Shown: one piece after another, positions 1 through 9,528 of the stretch
Numbering within the stretch: position 1 is the stretch's first letter
Layout: every line of letters starts with the position of its first letter
Origin: Melittangium boletus DSM 14713
GTDB lineage: Bacteria > Myxococcota > Myxococcia > Myxococcales > Myxococcaceae
NCBI RefSeq assembly: GCF_002305855.1
Contig: NZ_CP022163.1
Location: 248,292 to 312,291, forward strand
Reading direction: 5' to 3'
DNA: 64,000 bases
Made by a program: the position numbers and the translations under genes
The notes under the pieces: generated by a model
Seen by the model: the letters and a program-made list of their open reading frames with translations, nothing else
Database searches by the model: none
Told to the model about the DNA's origin: nothing

Positions 1-283
1 CGGAGACGTGCAGGGTGCTCCGTCCGCGCACCGCCGCCGTGGGCGCGCCCCGCTCGAAAAAGACCAGCGGTTGGTGCGAATAGTGCCCCACGGCGGAAAG
101 GCGGTACTGATGCGCCTCGAGCAATTCCCCCATGCCCACCACCAGGGACCCCTCCGCGCCGGGATTGAAGTCCAAGCGCTCCAGCTCGAAGGACTTGAAC
201 GGGGTCTGTTGCGCGAAGGCGGCCCCTCCTCGCAGCAACAGCGACAACACCAATGCGCCAGGCCAGAGCACCCTTCGTCCCAT
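1..283 (-). CDS. Outer-membrane/OmpA-family-like protein, N-terminal part only
   Basis: Only the first 94 codons lie in the window; the gene runs off the left edge. The product starts MGRRVLWPGALVLSLLLRGG and has a typical signal peptide ending near AFA-QQ, so it is exported. The mature part (PFKSFELERLDFNPGAEGSL, then a GELLEAHQYRLSAVGHYSH segment) looks like the start of the beta-barrel of myxobacterial OmpA-family outer-membrane proteins; the rest is out of view, so no OmpA peptidoglycan-binding domain can be confirmed. The ATG is preceded by a purine-rich stretch with GGAG about 12 nt upstream. It is divergent from the T6SS operon and shares a 190-bp intergenic region with it; I see no evidence that it belongs to the secretion system. 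Confidence 0.6.
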   Translation of the reverse strand, partial: MGRRVLWPGALVLSLLLRGGAAFAQQTPFKSFELERLDFNPGAEGSLVVGMGELLEAHQYRLSAVGHYSHQPLVFFERGAPTAAVRGRSTLHVS

Positions 284-423
284 GGAGATCCCCCACTCCC
301 GAGGTGGAGCTGAAATGCGATGAGGTGGGACTCTAACAGCGTCAAGCACCGACGTTGGAAGGCTCTTGATTGGACCCAGCTCCCGTTCCCCCCCACCGTG
401 GACTTGCGACCTTCATGACACTC

Positions 424-439
424 TGGCAGGTTTTAGGCC
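424..439 (+). promoter_or_regulatory. Weak sigma-54-like promoter candidate ahead of the T6SS operon
   Basis: TGGCAGGTTTTAGGCC keeps the essential GG and GC doublets at the exact -24/-12 spacing of sigma-54 promoters, but three other consensus bases differ. Sigma-54 control of T6SS operons is known in several proteobacteria. The site lies about 35 nt before the tssJ start. Low confidence: such a partial match can arise by chance. Confidence 0.22.
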
Positions 440-472
440 GTCCGTAGAACCAGTGGGGGGGAATCACCGCAC

Positions 473-1120
473 GTGAGAAGAGGATTCGTGAAGGCACTGC
501 CGAACACATGTTCCGCGGCGTGCGTCGCTGGCCGCGGTGGTCGCGAGCTCGTGCTCGGGCTTCTGTTGCTGAGCACCGCGGGCGCCTCGTGCACCAGACG
601 CGTGGGTCCCGCCGTCTGTGAGACCCCACCGCCCTTTCAAGTCTCCTTGGATATTTCCGAGCAGGTGAATCCAGATAAGCGTGGCCGCTCCATGCCCACG
701 GTGGTGCAGATCTTCCAGCTCAAGGACAGCTCGAAGTTGGAGCGGGCGGGCTTTCACGATCTCTGGAACCACCCCAAGGAGTTCCTGGGCGAGGATCTGC
801 TCCAGTTGGCCGAGTTCACGGTCTCTCCCGGGCAGAAGGTCCAACGCTGGATTCAGCGGGATCCCAAGGCGCATTTCGTGCTGGCCATGGGGCTCTTCCG
901 CCAGCCACTCGGCGATTCCTGGCGGACCGTCACGGCGCTCGCTCCCGTGCCCACGCTCTTCTGTATCGAGCGGACCACGGGAGCGCAGGACAACCCCAGG
1001 CCCGGTGACGTCCAACTGCGCTACCGGTTGCAAGGCTATCAGATCGATCTCGCGCAGCCGCGGGTCTCGCTCATGCCGTCCACCATTGAGGCCCTGTCCT
1101 TCTCCGAGGGGAGTACATGA
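473..1120 (+). CDS. tssJ: Type VI secretion lipoprotein TssJ
   Basis: TssJ is the outer-membrane lipoprotein of the T6SS membrane complex; it binds the periplasmic end of TssM. The product is 215 aa, a little long for the family because of extra residues after the core. An N-terminal hydrophobic stretch (VLGLLLLSTAG) ends in ASC, a non-ideal lipobox with Cys about residue 40. The core has the TssJ pattern of a transthyretin-like sandwich: PTVVQIFQLKD, a GFHDLW segment, then LAEFTVSPGQ and ALAPVPTLFCI. The call is helped by its position as first gene of the operon, 4-nt overlap with tssK (ATGA). The start is GTG with a G-rich stretch about 10 nt upstream; an in-frame GTG at 488 with GAGGA just before it is an alternative that would keep the signal peptide. 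Confidence 0.85.
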   Translation: MRRGFVKALPNTCSAACVAGRGGRELVLGLLLLSTAGASCTRRVGPAVCETPPPFQVSLDISEQVNPDKRGRSMPTVVQIFQLKDSSKLERAGFHDLWNHPKEFLGEDLLQLAEFTVSPGQKVQRWIQRDPKAHFVLAMGLFRQPLGDSWRTVTALAPVPTLFCIERTTGAQDNPRPGDVQLRYRLQGYQIDLAQPRVSLMPSTIEALSFSEGST

Positions 1121-2484
1121 AGAACGCTCAGCGCGTCGTCTGGTCGGAGGGGATGTTCATGAGTCCCCACCACATGCAACAACTCGACCTGTATCACGAG
1201 AACCTGCTGGACCTGCGGCTGGCGGCCTTGGAGCCCTATTCCTGGGGTGTTGTTTCGCTGGACCTGGACATGGAGGCGCTCCGCGCGGGCCGGGTGCAGC
1301 TGCGCCACTTCAGCGGTGTTCTTCCCGACGGATTGCCCCTCACCTTCCAGAGCGGAGATCCCGAGGCGCCTCCAGCCCGGCCCACCGAGGGCTTCTTTCC
1401 TCCCGCCCAGCACGTGCTGGATGTCTACCTGGGCGTGCCCCGCGAGCGAAGTGGCGTGGAGAGCTATGGAGGAAGTGAGCGCGTGGGGGGCAATCCCCGC
1501 TTCACTCCGACCAATCGGCCCGTCAACGATCTCACCTCGGCCACGTCGATCGTCCCAGTGGCCTTCGCGCAACGAAATGTGCGACTGCTCTTCGGATCCG
1601 AGCCCCGCGAGGACTACGACGCCATCAAGATCGCCGAGTTGTCGCGTGATCGCTCCGGCAGCCTGACGCTCGTCGAGAACTACATCCCGCCGGCCCTGCG
1701 CATCGACGCGTCCCCCTTCATCATGTCCGAGCTGCGCGACCTGCTGCGGCTCATCGTCGCCAAGCAACGACAACTCGCCTCGCGGCGTCGGCATCGGGAC
1801 GCGTCCTCCCTCGAGTTCACCGCCTCGGACGTGACGCTCTTCCTGGAGCTCAACGCGCTCAACGGCGTCATTCCCCTGCTCCAGCATGCCATCGACTCGG
1901 GCAGCATGAGGCCACACGCGCTCTACCTGGCGCTCAGCCAGTGCGCGGGGCAGCTGTGTACATTCGTGGCGGACGCGGATCCCACCACGCTGCCGCCCTT
2001 CCAACTCATCCAGCTGCGCACGACCTTCGAGGAGCTCTTCCGCCGCCTGCAGTCGCTGCTGCGCTCCGTCGCCATCGAGCAGTGCCTCTCGGTGCGGATG
2101 CAACCCGGAGACGATCGGCTCTACCGCGGCAAGCTGGAGGATGATCGGCTCGAGCGCTGCGGCCAGTTCTTCCTCGCCGTGCGCAGCGAGTTGCCAGAGC
2201 GGGTGGTCGCCGAGCAGCTTCCCAAGCTCGCGAAGCTGGCCAGTTGGGGAGACATCCAGAATCTGGTGCAGGCCGCCTCGCCCGGCGTTCCCATCCAGGT
2301 CAACTACCGCCCGCCTCCCGAGGTTCCCATCCAACCCGGGAGCCTCTACTTCTCGCTGTTCATCACGGACGGCTATTGGAGGAACGCGATGAGGGATCGC
2401 ACGCTCGCGCTCTATCTGCCCCATCCGTTCGACGCTTCCCAGACGACGGTGGAGTTGCTCGCCGTCCCCACTGCCTCTCGCTGA
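1117..2484 (+). CDS. tssK: Type VI secretion baseplate protein TssK
   Basis: TssK (ImpJ/VasE family) is the cytoplasmic trimer that links the baseplate wedges to the TssL/TssM membrane complex. The 455-aa product has the usual family length and the hallmark N-terminus VVWSEGMFMSPHHMQQLDLY, followed by the shell-domain pattern. The middle carries the ARFVEN-like SLTLVENYIPPALRID segment and the helical LNALNGVIPLL bundle; the C-terminal domain ends with LYFSLFITDGYW and LALYLPHPF. The ATG overlaps the tssJ stop by 4 nt and tssL starts 11 nt after its stop, so the three are translationally linked. Confidence 0.95.
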   Translation: MKNAQRVVWSEGMFMSPHHMQQLDLYHENLLDLRLAALEPYSWGVVSLDLDMEALRAGRVQLRHFSGVLPDGLPLTFQSGDPEAPPARPTEGFFPPAQHVLDVYLGVPRERSGVESYGGSERVGGNPRFTPTNRPVNDLTSATSIVPVAFAQRNVRLLFGSEPREDYDAIKIAELSRDRSGSLTLVENYIPPALRIDASPFIMSELRDLLRLIVAKQRQLASRRRHRDASSLEFTASDVTLFLELNALNGVIPLLQHAIDSGSMRPHALYLALSQCAGQLCTFVADADPTTLPPFQLIQLRTTFEELFRRLQSLLRSVAIEQCLSVRMQPGDDRLYRGKLEDDRLERCGQFFLAVRSELPERVVAEQLPKLAKLASWGDIQNLVQAASPGVPIQVNYRPPPEVPIQPGSLYFSLFITDGYWRNAMRDRTLALYLPHPFDASQTTVELLAVPTASR

Positions 2485-2495
2485 GGACGGACGCC

Positions 2496-3203
2496 ATGCA
2501 ACGAGTCACCGAAGCCACCAAGGACTGCTTCGACGCGGCGATCCGGATCCGCAACTCGGATGCCGCCACGGTCCCCCCCCCCGAAGTCCTGCACCACCGG
2601 TTGCGCGGTGTCGTGGACGAGATGTTGCGACGCGCGGCCGTGCTCGGCTTCAGCCACCAGGATGCCCAGGACATGGGTTACGCCCTGGTCGCCCTGCTCG
2701 ACGAAGTCGTGCTCAGCCGACCCGAGCCGTACCGGTCCTTCTGGATGACGAACCTGCTGCAGTTGCAGTACTTCAACGAGAACGTGGCGGGTGACGGCTT
2801 CTTCCATCGCGTGCAGGGCATCCGGAAGGATCCCCACCGTGCCGAGGTGTTGCAGGTCTACTACCTGTGCATGCTCTTCGGTTTCCAGGGCCGCTACCGC
2901 ATCCGTGGCGGGGAGTTGGAGTTGGTGACGCTCATCGATTCGATCCAGAAGGATCTCGAGCGGGCGAAGCCCTTCGACTTCGAGCTCCTGTCGCCCCACG
3001 CGGAACGCCCCACCGAATCGATTCTCGCGGGCAAGAACAAGCTGTCACCCATGGTCATCTCGTTGGGGGCACTGGTGCTCGCGCTGCTCGTCTATGGCGG
3101 CTTGACGTTCGGCCTCGACAGCACCATGGAAGCCGCCACGAACGAGATCAAGTACCACCTGGCCACGAGCAAGATCGTCAACGACGCGGGAGGGCCGCGA
3201 TGA
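2496..3203 (+). CDS. tssL: Type VI secretion membrane protein TssL (DotU family)
   Basis: TssL is the inner-membrane partner of TssM and contacts TssK in the cytoplasm. The 235-aa product has the DotU cytoplasmic helical domain (GYALVALLDEVVLS, then FFHRVQGIRKDPHRAEVLQV, YYLCMLFGFQGRYRI) and one C-terminal membrane span (about residues 187-210, MVISLGALVLALLVYGGLTF) followed by a short periplasmic tail. It has no C-terminal OmpA-type peptidoglycan-binding domain, so anchoring to the cell wall, if any, must come from elsewhere. I chose ATG 2496 because the frame upstream overlaps tssK and the homologous region starts here. The tssM ATG overlaps its stop (ATGA). Confidence 0.93.
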   Translation: MQRVTEATKDCFDAAIRIRNSDAATVPPPEVLHHRLRGVVDEMLRRAAVLGFSHQDAQDMGYALVALLDEVVLSRPEPYRSFWMTNLLQLQYFNENVAGDGFFHRVQGIRKDPHRAEVLQVYYLCMLFGFQGRYRIRGGELELVTLIDSIQKDLERAKPFDFELLSPHAERPTESILAGKNKLSPMVISLGALVLALLVYGGLTFGLDSTMEAATNEIKYHLATSKIVNDAGGPR

Positions 3204-6200
3204 TGCTCTGGGCCATCGTGGTCACGGCGCTGGCCGGACTGGCGTGGGGTGCCATCACCCAGCTGGGAACGCCCCCCATCCTGACGGGGCTCGTCACCCT
3301 GGGCGTGCTCCTGCTGTTCGCGAGCGTGAAATGGCTCGTGGGCAAGGTGCGGGCGCGCAGGGCGGCCCGGAAGCTCGAGGGCGCACTCGAGGCCCAGGCC
3401 GACGAGCAGCTCAAAACGGTGCGCCCAGATCTGCAACCGGAAATCAAGGCCATGCAGGCCGAGTTCGCCAAGGCCGTGGAGGCGCTCAAGACCTCGAAGC
3501 TGTCACGAGGCCGCAAGGATGCGCTGGCCATCCTGCCCTGGTACCTCATCGTGGGACCGTCCGGGGCGGGCAAGAGCACCGCGCTGCGCAACTCGGGACT
3601 GAAGTTTCCCTATCTCTCCTCCAAGGGAGGCGGCCTCCGGGGTGTGGGTGGCACACGCAATTGTGATTGGTGGCTCACCAACGAAGCGGTCCTGCTTGAC
3701 ACCGCGGGCCGCTACACGAGTGGCGAGGAGGACAGGCCCGAGTGGTTCGCCTTTCTCGACACTCTCTCGAAGTACCGTCCCAAGCGGCCCATCAACGGGC
3801 TCATCGTGGCGGTGAGCGTCAGTGAACTGATGGGGGTGGATCCCCAAGCCGCCGGAGAACTGGGCCAGAACATCCGCGAGCGCCTGGATGAAATCACGTC
3901 GCGCCTGCGCACGTTGGTGCCCGTCTACCTGATGCTCACCAAGTGCGATCTCATCCCGGGCTTCACGGAGATGTACTCGGATCTGACCCGCTCCGAACGA
4001 GGGCAGATCTGGGGCTTCACCGTGCCCATGGGCTCCCAGGCGGAGGCATCCACGGATCTGATGCTCGAGCGCTTCGATGAGTTGGTGACGGTGCTGGAGC
4101 AGCGCACCCTCAAGCGCCTGGGTCAGGAACGGCGCTTGGAAGCGCGTGAACTCATCTACCAGTTTTCCCAGCGCTTCGACTCGCTGCGCAAGAATCTGGC
4201 CGAGTTCGTCCAGCCGCTCTTCCTGGACAACGTCTACCAGGACACGCCGGTGATGCGTGGGCTGTATTTCACCAGCGGAACCCAGGAGCAGAAACCCACG
4301 GAGCGGCTGTCCGGCGCCTCCTCCCAACTCTTTGGGGAAGCACGACCACCCGAGCCCAGTGCGGATGGCCGCAGTTACTTCCTGTGGGACATCTTCACCA
4401 AGGTGATGTTCCAGGACCAGGAGATGGCCGTTCGCAGTTCCATGGAGGAGCAGCGCTACCGTCGGCGTCAACGGGTCGTCGCGGCCACCTACTTCACGGC
4501 GGCAGCCCTCCTGCTCCTCCTCCCCCTTGTCTCCTTCGTCCAGAACCGACGGCTGATTCGCGACGTGACCAAGGCCATCACGTCCGTGCAACTCGATGAC
4601 CGCAATGATCTCACGCGCATCAAGGATTTGTCCCCCCTTCAGTGGCACCTGCAGGAACTCACCGGGCACAAGACCACGGGCAGACCCCTGTCGTTGAGCT
4701 TCGGGCTGTACCAGGGAGACAAGCTCTTCCCGATGGCACAGTTGTTCTACAACTCGGCCTTGCGCCGGGTGTTGCTTGGCAAGCAGTACGAGCGCATCGA
4801 GCAGAACCTCGAGTTGTTCACGCAGAACTTCGCGTTGTTCAAGAGGAACCAGAACTCTCCGAACTGGAAGCCCCAAAGCGAGGACTACGCGCGCCACTTC
4901 GAGTCGCTGAAGATGTACCTGCTCATCACCTGGCCACATGCGCCACGCGAGCCCGCCCTGGACGAGGTCCACCAGGAGTGGTTGGTCTCCCAGATGGTCC
5001 AACATTGGACCCATCTGAATGGCTCGGGAGGCGAGGTCGGCCTCCGGCAAGCCATCACGCGCCATGCGCGCACGTACATCCAGATGCTGGCGGCGGATCC
5101 GGAGAACCTCTCCTTTGGCCGCAATCCGCTGCTGGTCGCGCAGACCCGCCGTGCCCTCAATGACATTCCCATCGACAGCCTGGAAATGGAGCGAATCGTC
5201 GCCGAAGTGGGGCGCGAGTACCCGGACTTGACCCTGGGTGAGATGATCGGTGCCGTCCCGGCCATGCACGCCACCAAGAGAATTCCCGGTGCGTTCACGA
5301 AACCCGCTTGGGAGCAGGTCGTGCGTGCGCGCCTGGAGAATGCCTTCAAGGATCGGGAAGCCTGGGTCCTGGACAAGGATGCCCAGGAGGACGAGGAGGA
5401 GTATCGTCGGCGACTGAGCTCTCGCTACTACCAGCAGTACATCCAGGTGTGGAGAGAGTTCCTGATGTCCATCGTCGTCCGTCCGCCCACCAGCGTGGAT
5501 CAGATGGAGTCCCTCCTGGAGAGTCTGACACGCGGAAAGCCCCCCGCCTTCGGCAGGTTGTTCCAAGCGCTTGCCTATAACGTGCAGCTGGAGTCGTCCT
5601 CCAAGGACAAGGGCGCGAACAAGAACGTGGTGAAGAAGGCCTACGATGAGCTTGTCTCTCCGACGGGTCCTATCAAGAAAGGCCCCACGCTCATCGCTGA
5701 GAACTCCACCACGGGCGCGCGCGTGTACGGACCTCATGAATTGGAGAAGGACTTCGCCGCGTTCATCCGGTTCGGCAATGTGAAGATGGCCGTAACCGAC
5801 GAAGAGATGCAGACGGCCGTGGACTACTACCAGGACCGGCTCATCGAGGTGCAACTCGCCCTGCTTCGCATGAAGGAAAATTCCGCCTCGGCCACCGAGG
5901 ACTTCCAGGCCAGGATCAAGGCATCGCAGAGCGCGGTGGCGATGCTCATCAAGAACAGCGAGAGCGATGGGCCCATCTTCGAGCAACTGCTGCTGCCCCC
6001 CTTCCAGAATCTGGCGAGCACCCTCTTCGACGATCAGGCCAAGCGTGTGAGCGAGGAATGGTGCGAGACCATCGTCAAGCCCCTCGCCCAGCTCATGGAC
6101 AATCGTTATCCGTTCGTTCGTTCGTCGATGCTGGATGCGCCCCTGGGCGAGATCTCGAGATACATCCATCCCGTGGATGGCACCTTGCGCAAGTTCATGC

Positions 6201-6871
6201 AGCAGAAGCTGGGCACGGAGGTGCTCTCCTCGGGCCGCAAGTGGAGCTTCGCCAATACCAGTGCGAGCAGCCGCTACCGGGGTGAGTTGCTGACCTACCT
6301 GGAGAAGACAAGCGGGTTGGCGAATATCCTCTTCCCCGGAGACACTGCGGAACCCGTTGTCCGGTTCCAGGTCCGCATCCACGCGGGCACGTCACCAGAC
6401 GCCACTCCTTCGGAAATCTCGTCCATCGGACTGACGATCGATGGCACCGACGAGATCTACCGTAACGGACCGGACAATATCTGGAAGCCCATGGTCTGGC
6501 CCGGGCTCGCCGGCAAGATGGGGGCACACATCCATGTAGAGAGCGCGTTTGGCGCCACCGCGGACATCGACGAGCCCGGCGAGTGGGGCCTGTTCCGGAT
6601 GCTGGAGCGTGTAAAACAGGTCGAACTCAGCGCGGATGGGCGATTCTTCACCGCCACCTGGGAGATCGAGGACATGAATGGAGCCCTCGTGTCCGTCGAC
6701 TTCCGTCCCGAGCGCACCACCAATCCGTTCTTCAGTCTGACGGGCAACAGTGCCAACCGGCTGCTGCAGCTCTTCCGGGATCCCGGGCTGTTTCCCCCTC
6801 GCTGGCTCGCGAGCAAGGGCACGGGCTGTGAAAAAGAGGCGGTCTTGAGCACGGACGGGGCGTATCGATGA
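3200..6871 (+). CDS. tssM: Type VI secretion membrane protein TssM (IcmF family)
   Basis: TssM spans the inner membrane and periplasm and joins TssL to TssJ. The product is 1,223 aa, normal for the family. Two membrane spans lie within the first 50 residues (LWAIVVTALAGLAWG, and ILTGLVTLGVLLLFASVKWL). The cytoplasmic NTPase-like domain follows, with a Walker A motif GPSGAGKST near residue 119 and Walker B-like VLLDTAGRY near residue 164. A third membrane span lies at about 425-447 (FTAAALLLLLPLVSFV), and the large periplasmic IcmF region follows, with an NSPNW-type helical part and the C-terminal domain starting near GELLTYLEKTSGLANI. The intact Walker A suggests nucleotide binding. It overlaps both neighbours by 4 nt. 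Confidence 0.95.
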   Translation: MMLWAIVVTALAGLAWGAITQLGTPPILTGLVTLGVLLLFASVKWLVGKVRARRAARKLEGALEAQADEQLKTVRPDLQPEIKAMQAEFAKAVEALKTSKLSRGRKDALAILPWYLIVGPSGAGKSTALRNSGLKFPYLSSKGGGLRGVGGTRNCDWWLTNEAVLLDTAGRYTSGEEDRPEWFAFLDTLSKYRPKRPINGLIVAVSVSELMGVDPQAAGELGQNIRERLDEITSRLRTLVPVYLMLTKCDLIPGFTEMYSDLTRSERGQIWGFTVPMGSQAEASTDLMLERFDELVTVLEQRTLKRLGQERRLEARELIYQFSQRFDSLRKNLAEFVQPLFLDNVYQDTPVMRGLYFTSGTQEQKPTERLSGASSQLFGEARPPEPSADGRSYFLWDIFTKVMFQDQEMAVRSSMEEQRYRRRQRVVAATYFTAAALLLLLPLVSFVQNRRLIRDVTKAITSVQLDDRNDLTRIKDLSPLQWHLQELTGHKTTGRPLSLSFGLYQGDKLFPMAQLFYNSALRRVLLGKQYERIEQNLELFTQNFALFKRNQNSPNWKPQSEDYARHFESLKMYLLITWPHAPREPALDEVHQEWLVSQMVQHWTHLNGSGGEVGLRQAITRHARTYIQMLAADPENLSFGRNPLLVAQTRRALNDIPIDSLEMERIVAEVGREYPDLTLGEMIGAVPAMHATKRIPGAFTKPAWEQVVRARLENAFKDREAWVLDKDAQEDEEEYRRRLSSRYYQQYIQVWREFLMSIVVRPPTSVDQMESLLESLTRGKPPAFGRLFQALAYNVQLESSSKDKGANKNVVKKAYDELVSPTGPIKKGPTLIAENSTTGARVYGPHELEKDFAAFIRFGNVKMAVTDEEMQTAVDYYQDRLIEVQLALLRMKENSASATEDFQARIKASQSAVAMLIKNSESDGPIFEQLLLPPFQNLASTLFDDQAKRVSEEWCETIVKPLAQLMDNRYPFVRSSMLDAPLGEISRYIHPVDGTLRKFMQQKLGTEVLSSGRKWSFANTSASSRYRGELLTYLEKTSGLANILFPGDTAEPVVRFQVRIHAGTSPDATPSEISSIGLTIDGTDEIYRNGPDNIWKPMVWPGLAGKMGAHIHVESAFGATADIDEPGEWGLFRMLERVKQVELSADGRFFTATWEIEDMNGALVSVDFRPERTTNPFFSLTGNSANRLLQLFRDPGLFPPRWLASKGTGCEKEAVLSTDGAYR

Positions 6872-7812
6872 TGCAGTCGCCGCACATCGGTGTGCTGGGC
6901 AAGACTCCGCGCCACGCGGAGTTCATCCGGCATAACGCGTCCTCATCCCTGTCGAGGTACCTGCTGCGATGGCTGGAGGAAGGCACCCTCCGGATTCATG
7001 GGGCCCGGAGTGCGCTGCCTACGTCCTGTGCGAGCTTCGTCTTCACCGCGCCAGGTGAGAGCTCGGTGTTGGTGGGCGTCCTCGCGCCGAGCATGGACAG
7101 CGTGGGACGCTCCTTTCCGTTGACGATCTTCCAGGAGATGCCCGCCTCGGCGGTGGCCGACCGCTACGCGCTCCTGCCGGAGAGCTTCCAACCCTTCCTC
7201 CGGGCCAGCGCTGCCCTTCTGGACGAGGTGTCCACGCTCGATGTGCCTCAATTGACCGAGCGCGCGGCACGATTGACCTCCGTGCGGCCTGGAGACTTCC
7301 GCCTGGCCGAGCGGCTGCGCCAGGCCTTGCTGTCCGAGCAGCACTGTGCGGACCTGCTCCAGCACATCGGCGCGGAGCGCGCCATGGAGGGCCGATACTA
7401 TGCGCTGCACACCTTCCTCACCGCCTGTGAGGGAGAGCGTCACCGCGAGCAGAGCCTGGCGAGCGTGATGCTGGACTGCCCCTTCCCCGTACACCTGGGC
7501 CCCGTGGCGTGGTTGGAGCTCGCCACACGGCTTCTGGGCTGGTCTCTCCTGCCACCCTCTTTTTTCTGGTCCGAGAGGGAGCCCTCGCGACTGCTGCTGT
7601 GCCTGGGCGCGGCGCCACCCAGTCTCCTGCTCCATCTGGCGCAACCCGCGCGCACGGGCAACCACCTCTGGCCGCTGCGTACCGAACGGCCCGCCGCCAT
7701 GGCCCATGCGCGCCAGGCATTGTCTCCCGCCCAGCGGCGGGTCATCGACTCCTCCACCAGCACGCTCGAACAGCTCCTGAGCGCCCTCACGACCCGAGGA
7801 CGTCCATCATGA
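6868..7812 (+). CDS. tagF: Type VI secretion-associated protein TagF
   Basis: TagF (ImpM family, DUF2094) is a post-translational regulator, known in Pseudomonas and Agrobacterium as a repressor of T6SS firing that works beside or instead of the PpkA/PppA phosphorylation switch. The 314-aa product begins with the family pattern IGVLGKTPRHAEFIRHNA, followed by LSRYLLRWLEEG and the SMDSVGRSFPLTIFQEM core. The C-terminal half (about residues 150-314) is less typical but keeps the FFWSEREPSRLLLCLGAAPP stretch common to TagF. No kinase, phosphatase or Fha gene accompanies it in this window. ATGA overlaps on both sides tie it to tssM and tssA. Confidence 0.85.
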   Translation: MMQSPHIGVLGKTPRHAEFIRHNASSSLSRYLLRWLEEGTLRIHGARSALPTSCASFVFTAPGESSVLVGVLAPSMDSVGRSFPLTIFQEMPASAVADRYALLPESFQPFLRASAALLDEVSTLDVPQLTERAARLTSVRPGDFRLAERLRQALLSEQHCADLLQHIGAERAMEGRYYALHTFLTACEGERHREQSLASVMLDCPFPVHLGPVAWLELATRLLGWSLLPPSFFWSEREPSRLLLCLGAAPPSLLLHLAQPARTGNHLWPLRTERPAAMAHARQALSPAQRRVIDSSTSTLEQLLSALTTRGRPS

Positions 7813-9449
7813 CGCCTCCCATTGAAGCCCTTCGGGAACGTGCCCGCACCTGGCTGGAGCCCATCTCCGCCGAGGCGCCCTGCGGAGCAGCCTCCAAACA
7901 CCATCCCGCCTACGAGGCCATCTCCGCCGAGGTCGCCAAGCTCGAGTCCCCCACGGGTGATGCCGTGCGCTGGGACGAGGTCGTCCGGAGGGCCGGGGAG
8001 CTGCTGCGCGACACCTCCAAGGATCTGTGGCTGGCGTCCTACTTCGCCTACGGGTTGTATGCGACCGAGGGGCTGCCCGGCGCCATCACCGGGGCCACCC
8101 TGCTGGCGGAGCTGACCGAACGCTACTGGCCGGATATTTTTCCGGAAGCCACGCGCCTGCGCGCCCGAGGGCTTGCGCTGTCCTGGTTCGTCGAGCGCAT
8201 GGGCTGGGCGCTCTCCTCCCAGGCCGGTGGTACCTCGCTTGAGCTGGTGGAGGCGCTGTCCTCCGCCATGACACGGCTCGCGGAGGTGAGCCGCGCGCGT
8301 CTCGCCACCCAGGGGCCCGCCCTCGGACCCCTCCTCACGAGCATCGAGCGACTGCGCGCGAGCCTTCCCAGCGGTCAACTACCAAACACTGCTCCGCCAG
8401 CGCCGCCGCCCCCCCCGTCCTCCTCGCCTCCCGAGCCCCTCGTACCGGTGGAGCATGCGCCCGCCCCAAGCGCCGCCCCCCCGTCCCCTCCCATCACGAC
8501 GCTCCTCGCCGCCCAGTTGCCTTCCCTTCCCGCGGCGGAGCTGCCCCGCGCGGAGGCCGCCACGGACTTCCTGCGCAATATCGGCGCGTCCCTGGTGAGC
8601 GCCGCCGGAGTCTTGCGCCATGCCAACCCGGCCGACCCTGTCGCCTATCGCCTGCTGCGCACGGGGCTGTGGCTGCACATCTCCCAGCCTCCCCCCAACA
8701 GCTCCAACGGAAGGACATCCCTTCCACCACTTCCCGCGACGCTGCGCACGAAGCTGGAGGCATTGACGGCTCATTCCCGTTGGGCGGAGTTACTGGATGA
8801 AGCCGAATCAGCCCAGGTTCAGTATCGGTTTTCCCTGGATCTCCAGCGTTTCAGTTTCAATGCGTTGTCCTCTCTCGGCGCCACCCATTCCGCCGCGAGA
8901 GAGACATTGCTATTGGAATTAAGCAGTCTGCTCAAACGCATGCCCGCGGTGATGGACCTCATCGCCTCGGATGGCACCCGCCTGACAGACCCCGCCACGA
9001 AGGAGTGGCTCGACCGCGAAGTGCTCGTGAAGCCCGCTCCGGAGCCACGGCGCATCACGGTGCCTCCACTCCCGCGCGAGTTCGAGGCGTCTGTTTCGAG
9101 CTCATCCTCGGAGTGTGAGTCCGAAACCCTCGAGCAGATCCAAGGCCACGTGGCCACCGCCACGACCGCACGCGGACGATTCGTGGCGAGGCTGCGGCTC
9201 GCGCGCGTGTGCGTCCAGTCGGGACATCTCTCCATCGCCCGGGCCCTCTACGAGTCGCTCGATGCGGAGTGCACGGCGCACGCCCTGGATACATGGGAAC
9301 CCGCGCTCGCCGCCGCATGTCTCGAGGGTTTCCTGACTTGCGGTCGCGCGGAAAAAGATTCACCAAACGCACTGGTAGTAGATTTTTGGATCCGTTATCG
9401 TCGCCTCGTCCAGCTCGATCCCGCTGCCGCCTTGCGAGTACAACCCTGA
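7809..9449 (+). CDS. tssA: Type VI secretion protein TssA (ImpA N-terminal domain)
   Basis: TssA proteins assemble at the baseplate or the distal sheath end and coordinate tube and sheath growth. The 546-aa product starts with an ImpA_N domain (about 1-130; WLEPISAEAPCGAASKHHPA, VRWDEVVRRAGELL, TERYWPDIFPEA). A proline-rich, probably disordered linker runs about residues 193-233 (APPAPPPPPSSSPPEPL). The C-terminal part (about 240-546) is a helical VasJ/ImpA-related region (AADFLRNIGASL-like, then YRLLRTGLWLHISQPP). The ATG at 7809 overlaps the tagF stop. The 79-nt gap to tssB contains a strong ribosome binding site for tssB, so tssB may be translated more strongly than the genes before it. 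Confidence 0.88.
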   Translation: MTPPIEALRERARTWLEPISAEAPCGAASKHHPAYEAISAEVAKLESPTGDAVRWDEVVRRAGELLRDTSKDLWLASYFAYGLYATEGLPGAITGATLLAELTERYWPDIFPEATRLRARGLALSWFVERMGWALSSQAGGTSLELVEALSSAMTRLAEVSRARLATQGPALGPLLTSIERLRASLPSGQLPNTAPPAPPPPPSSSPPEPLVPVEHAPAPSAAPPSPPITTLLAAQLPSLPAAELPRAEAATDFLRNIGASLVSAAGVLRHANPADPVAYRLLRTGLWLHISQPPPNSSNGRTSLPPLPATLRTKLEALTAHSRWAELLDEAESAQVQYRFSLDLQRFSFNALSSLGATHSAARETLLLELSSLLKRMPAVMDLIASDGTRLTDPATKEWLDREVLVKPAPEPRRITVPPLPREFEASVSSSSSECESETLEQIQGHVATATTARGRFVARLRLARVCVQSGHLSIARALYESLDAECTAHALDTWEPALAAACLEGFLTCGRAEKDSPNALVVDFWIRYRRLVQLDPAAALRVQP

Positions 9450-9528
9450 CATCACGGCAGCCTTCTTGGATGCGTTCTACCTGGCGACGAGCCCACGCAG
9501 CACCCATCACGCAAGGAGATAACCTCAG

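Noticed and set aside
8..313. A 101-codon plus-strand frame at the left edge
   Set aside because: The minus strand encodes a signal peptide and barrel-like sequence over the same bases; the plus frame has no recognisable product.
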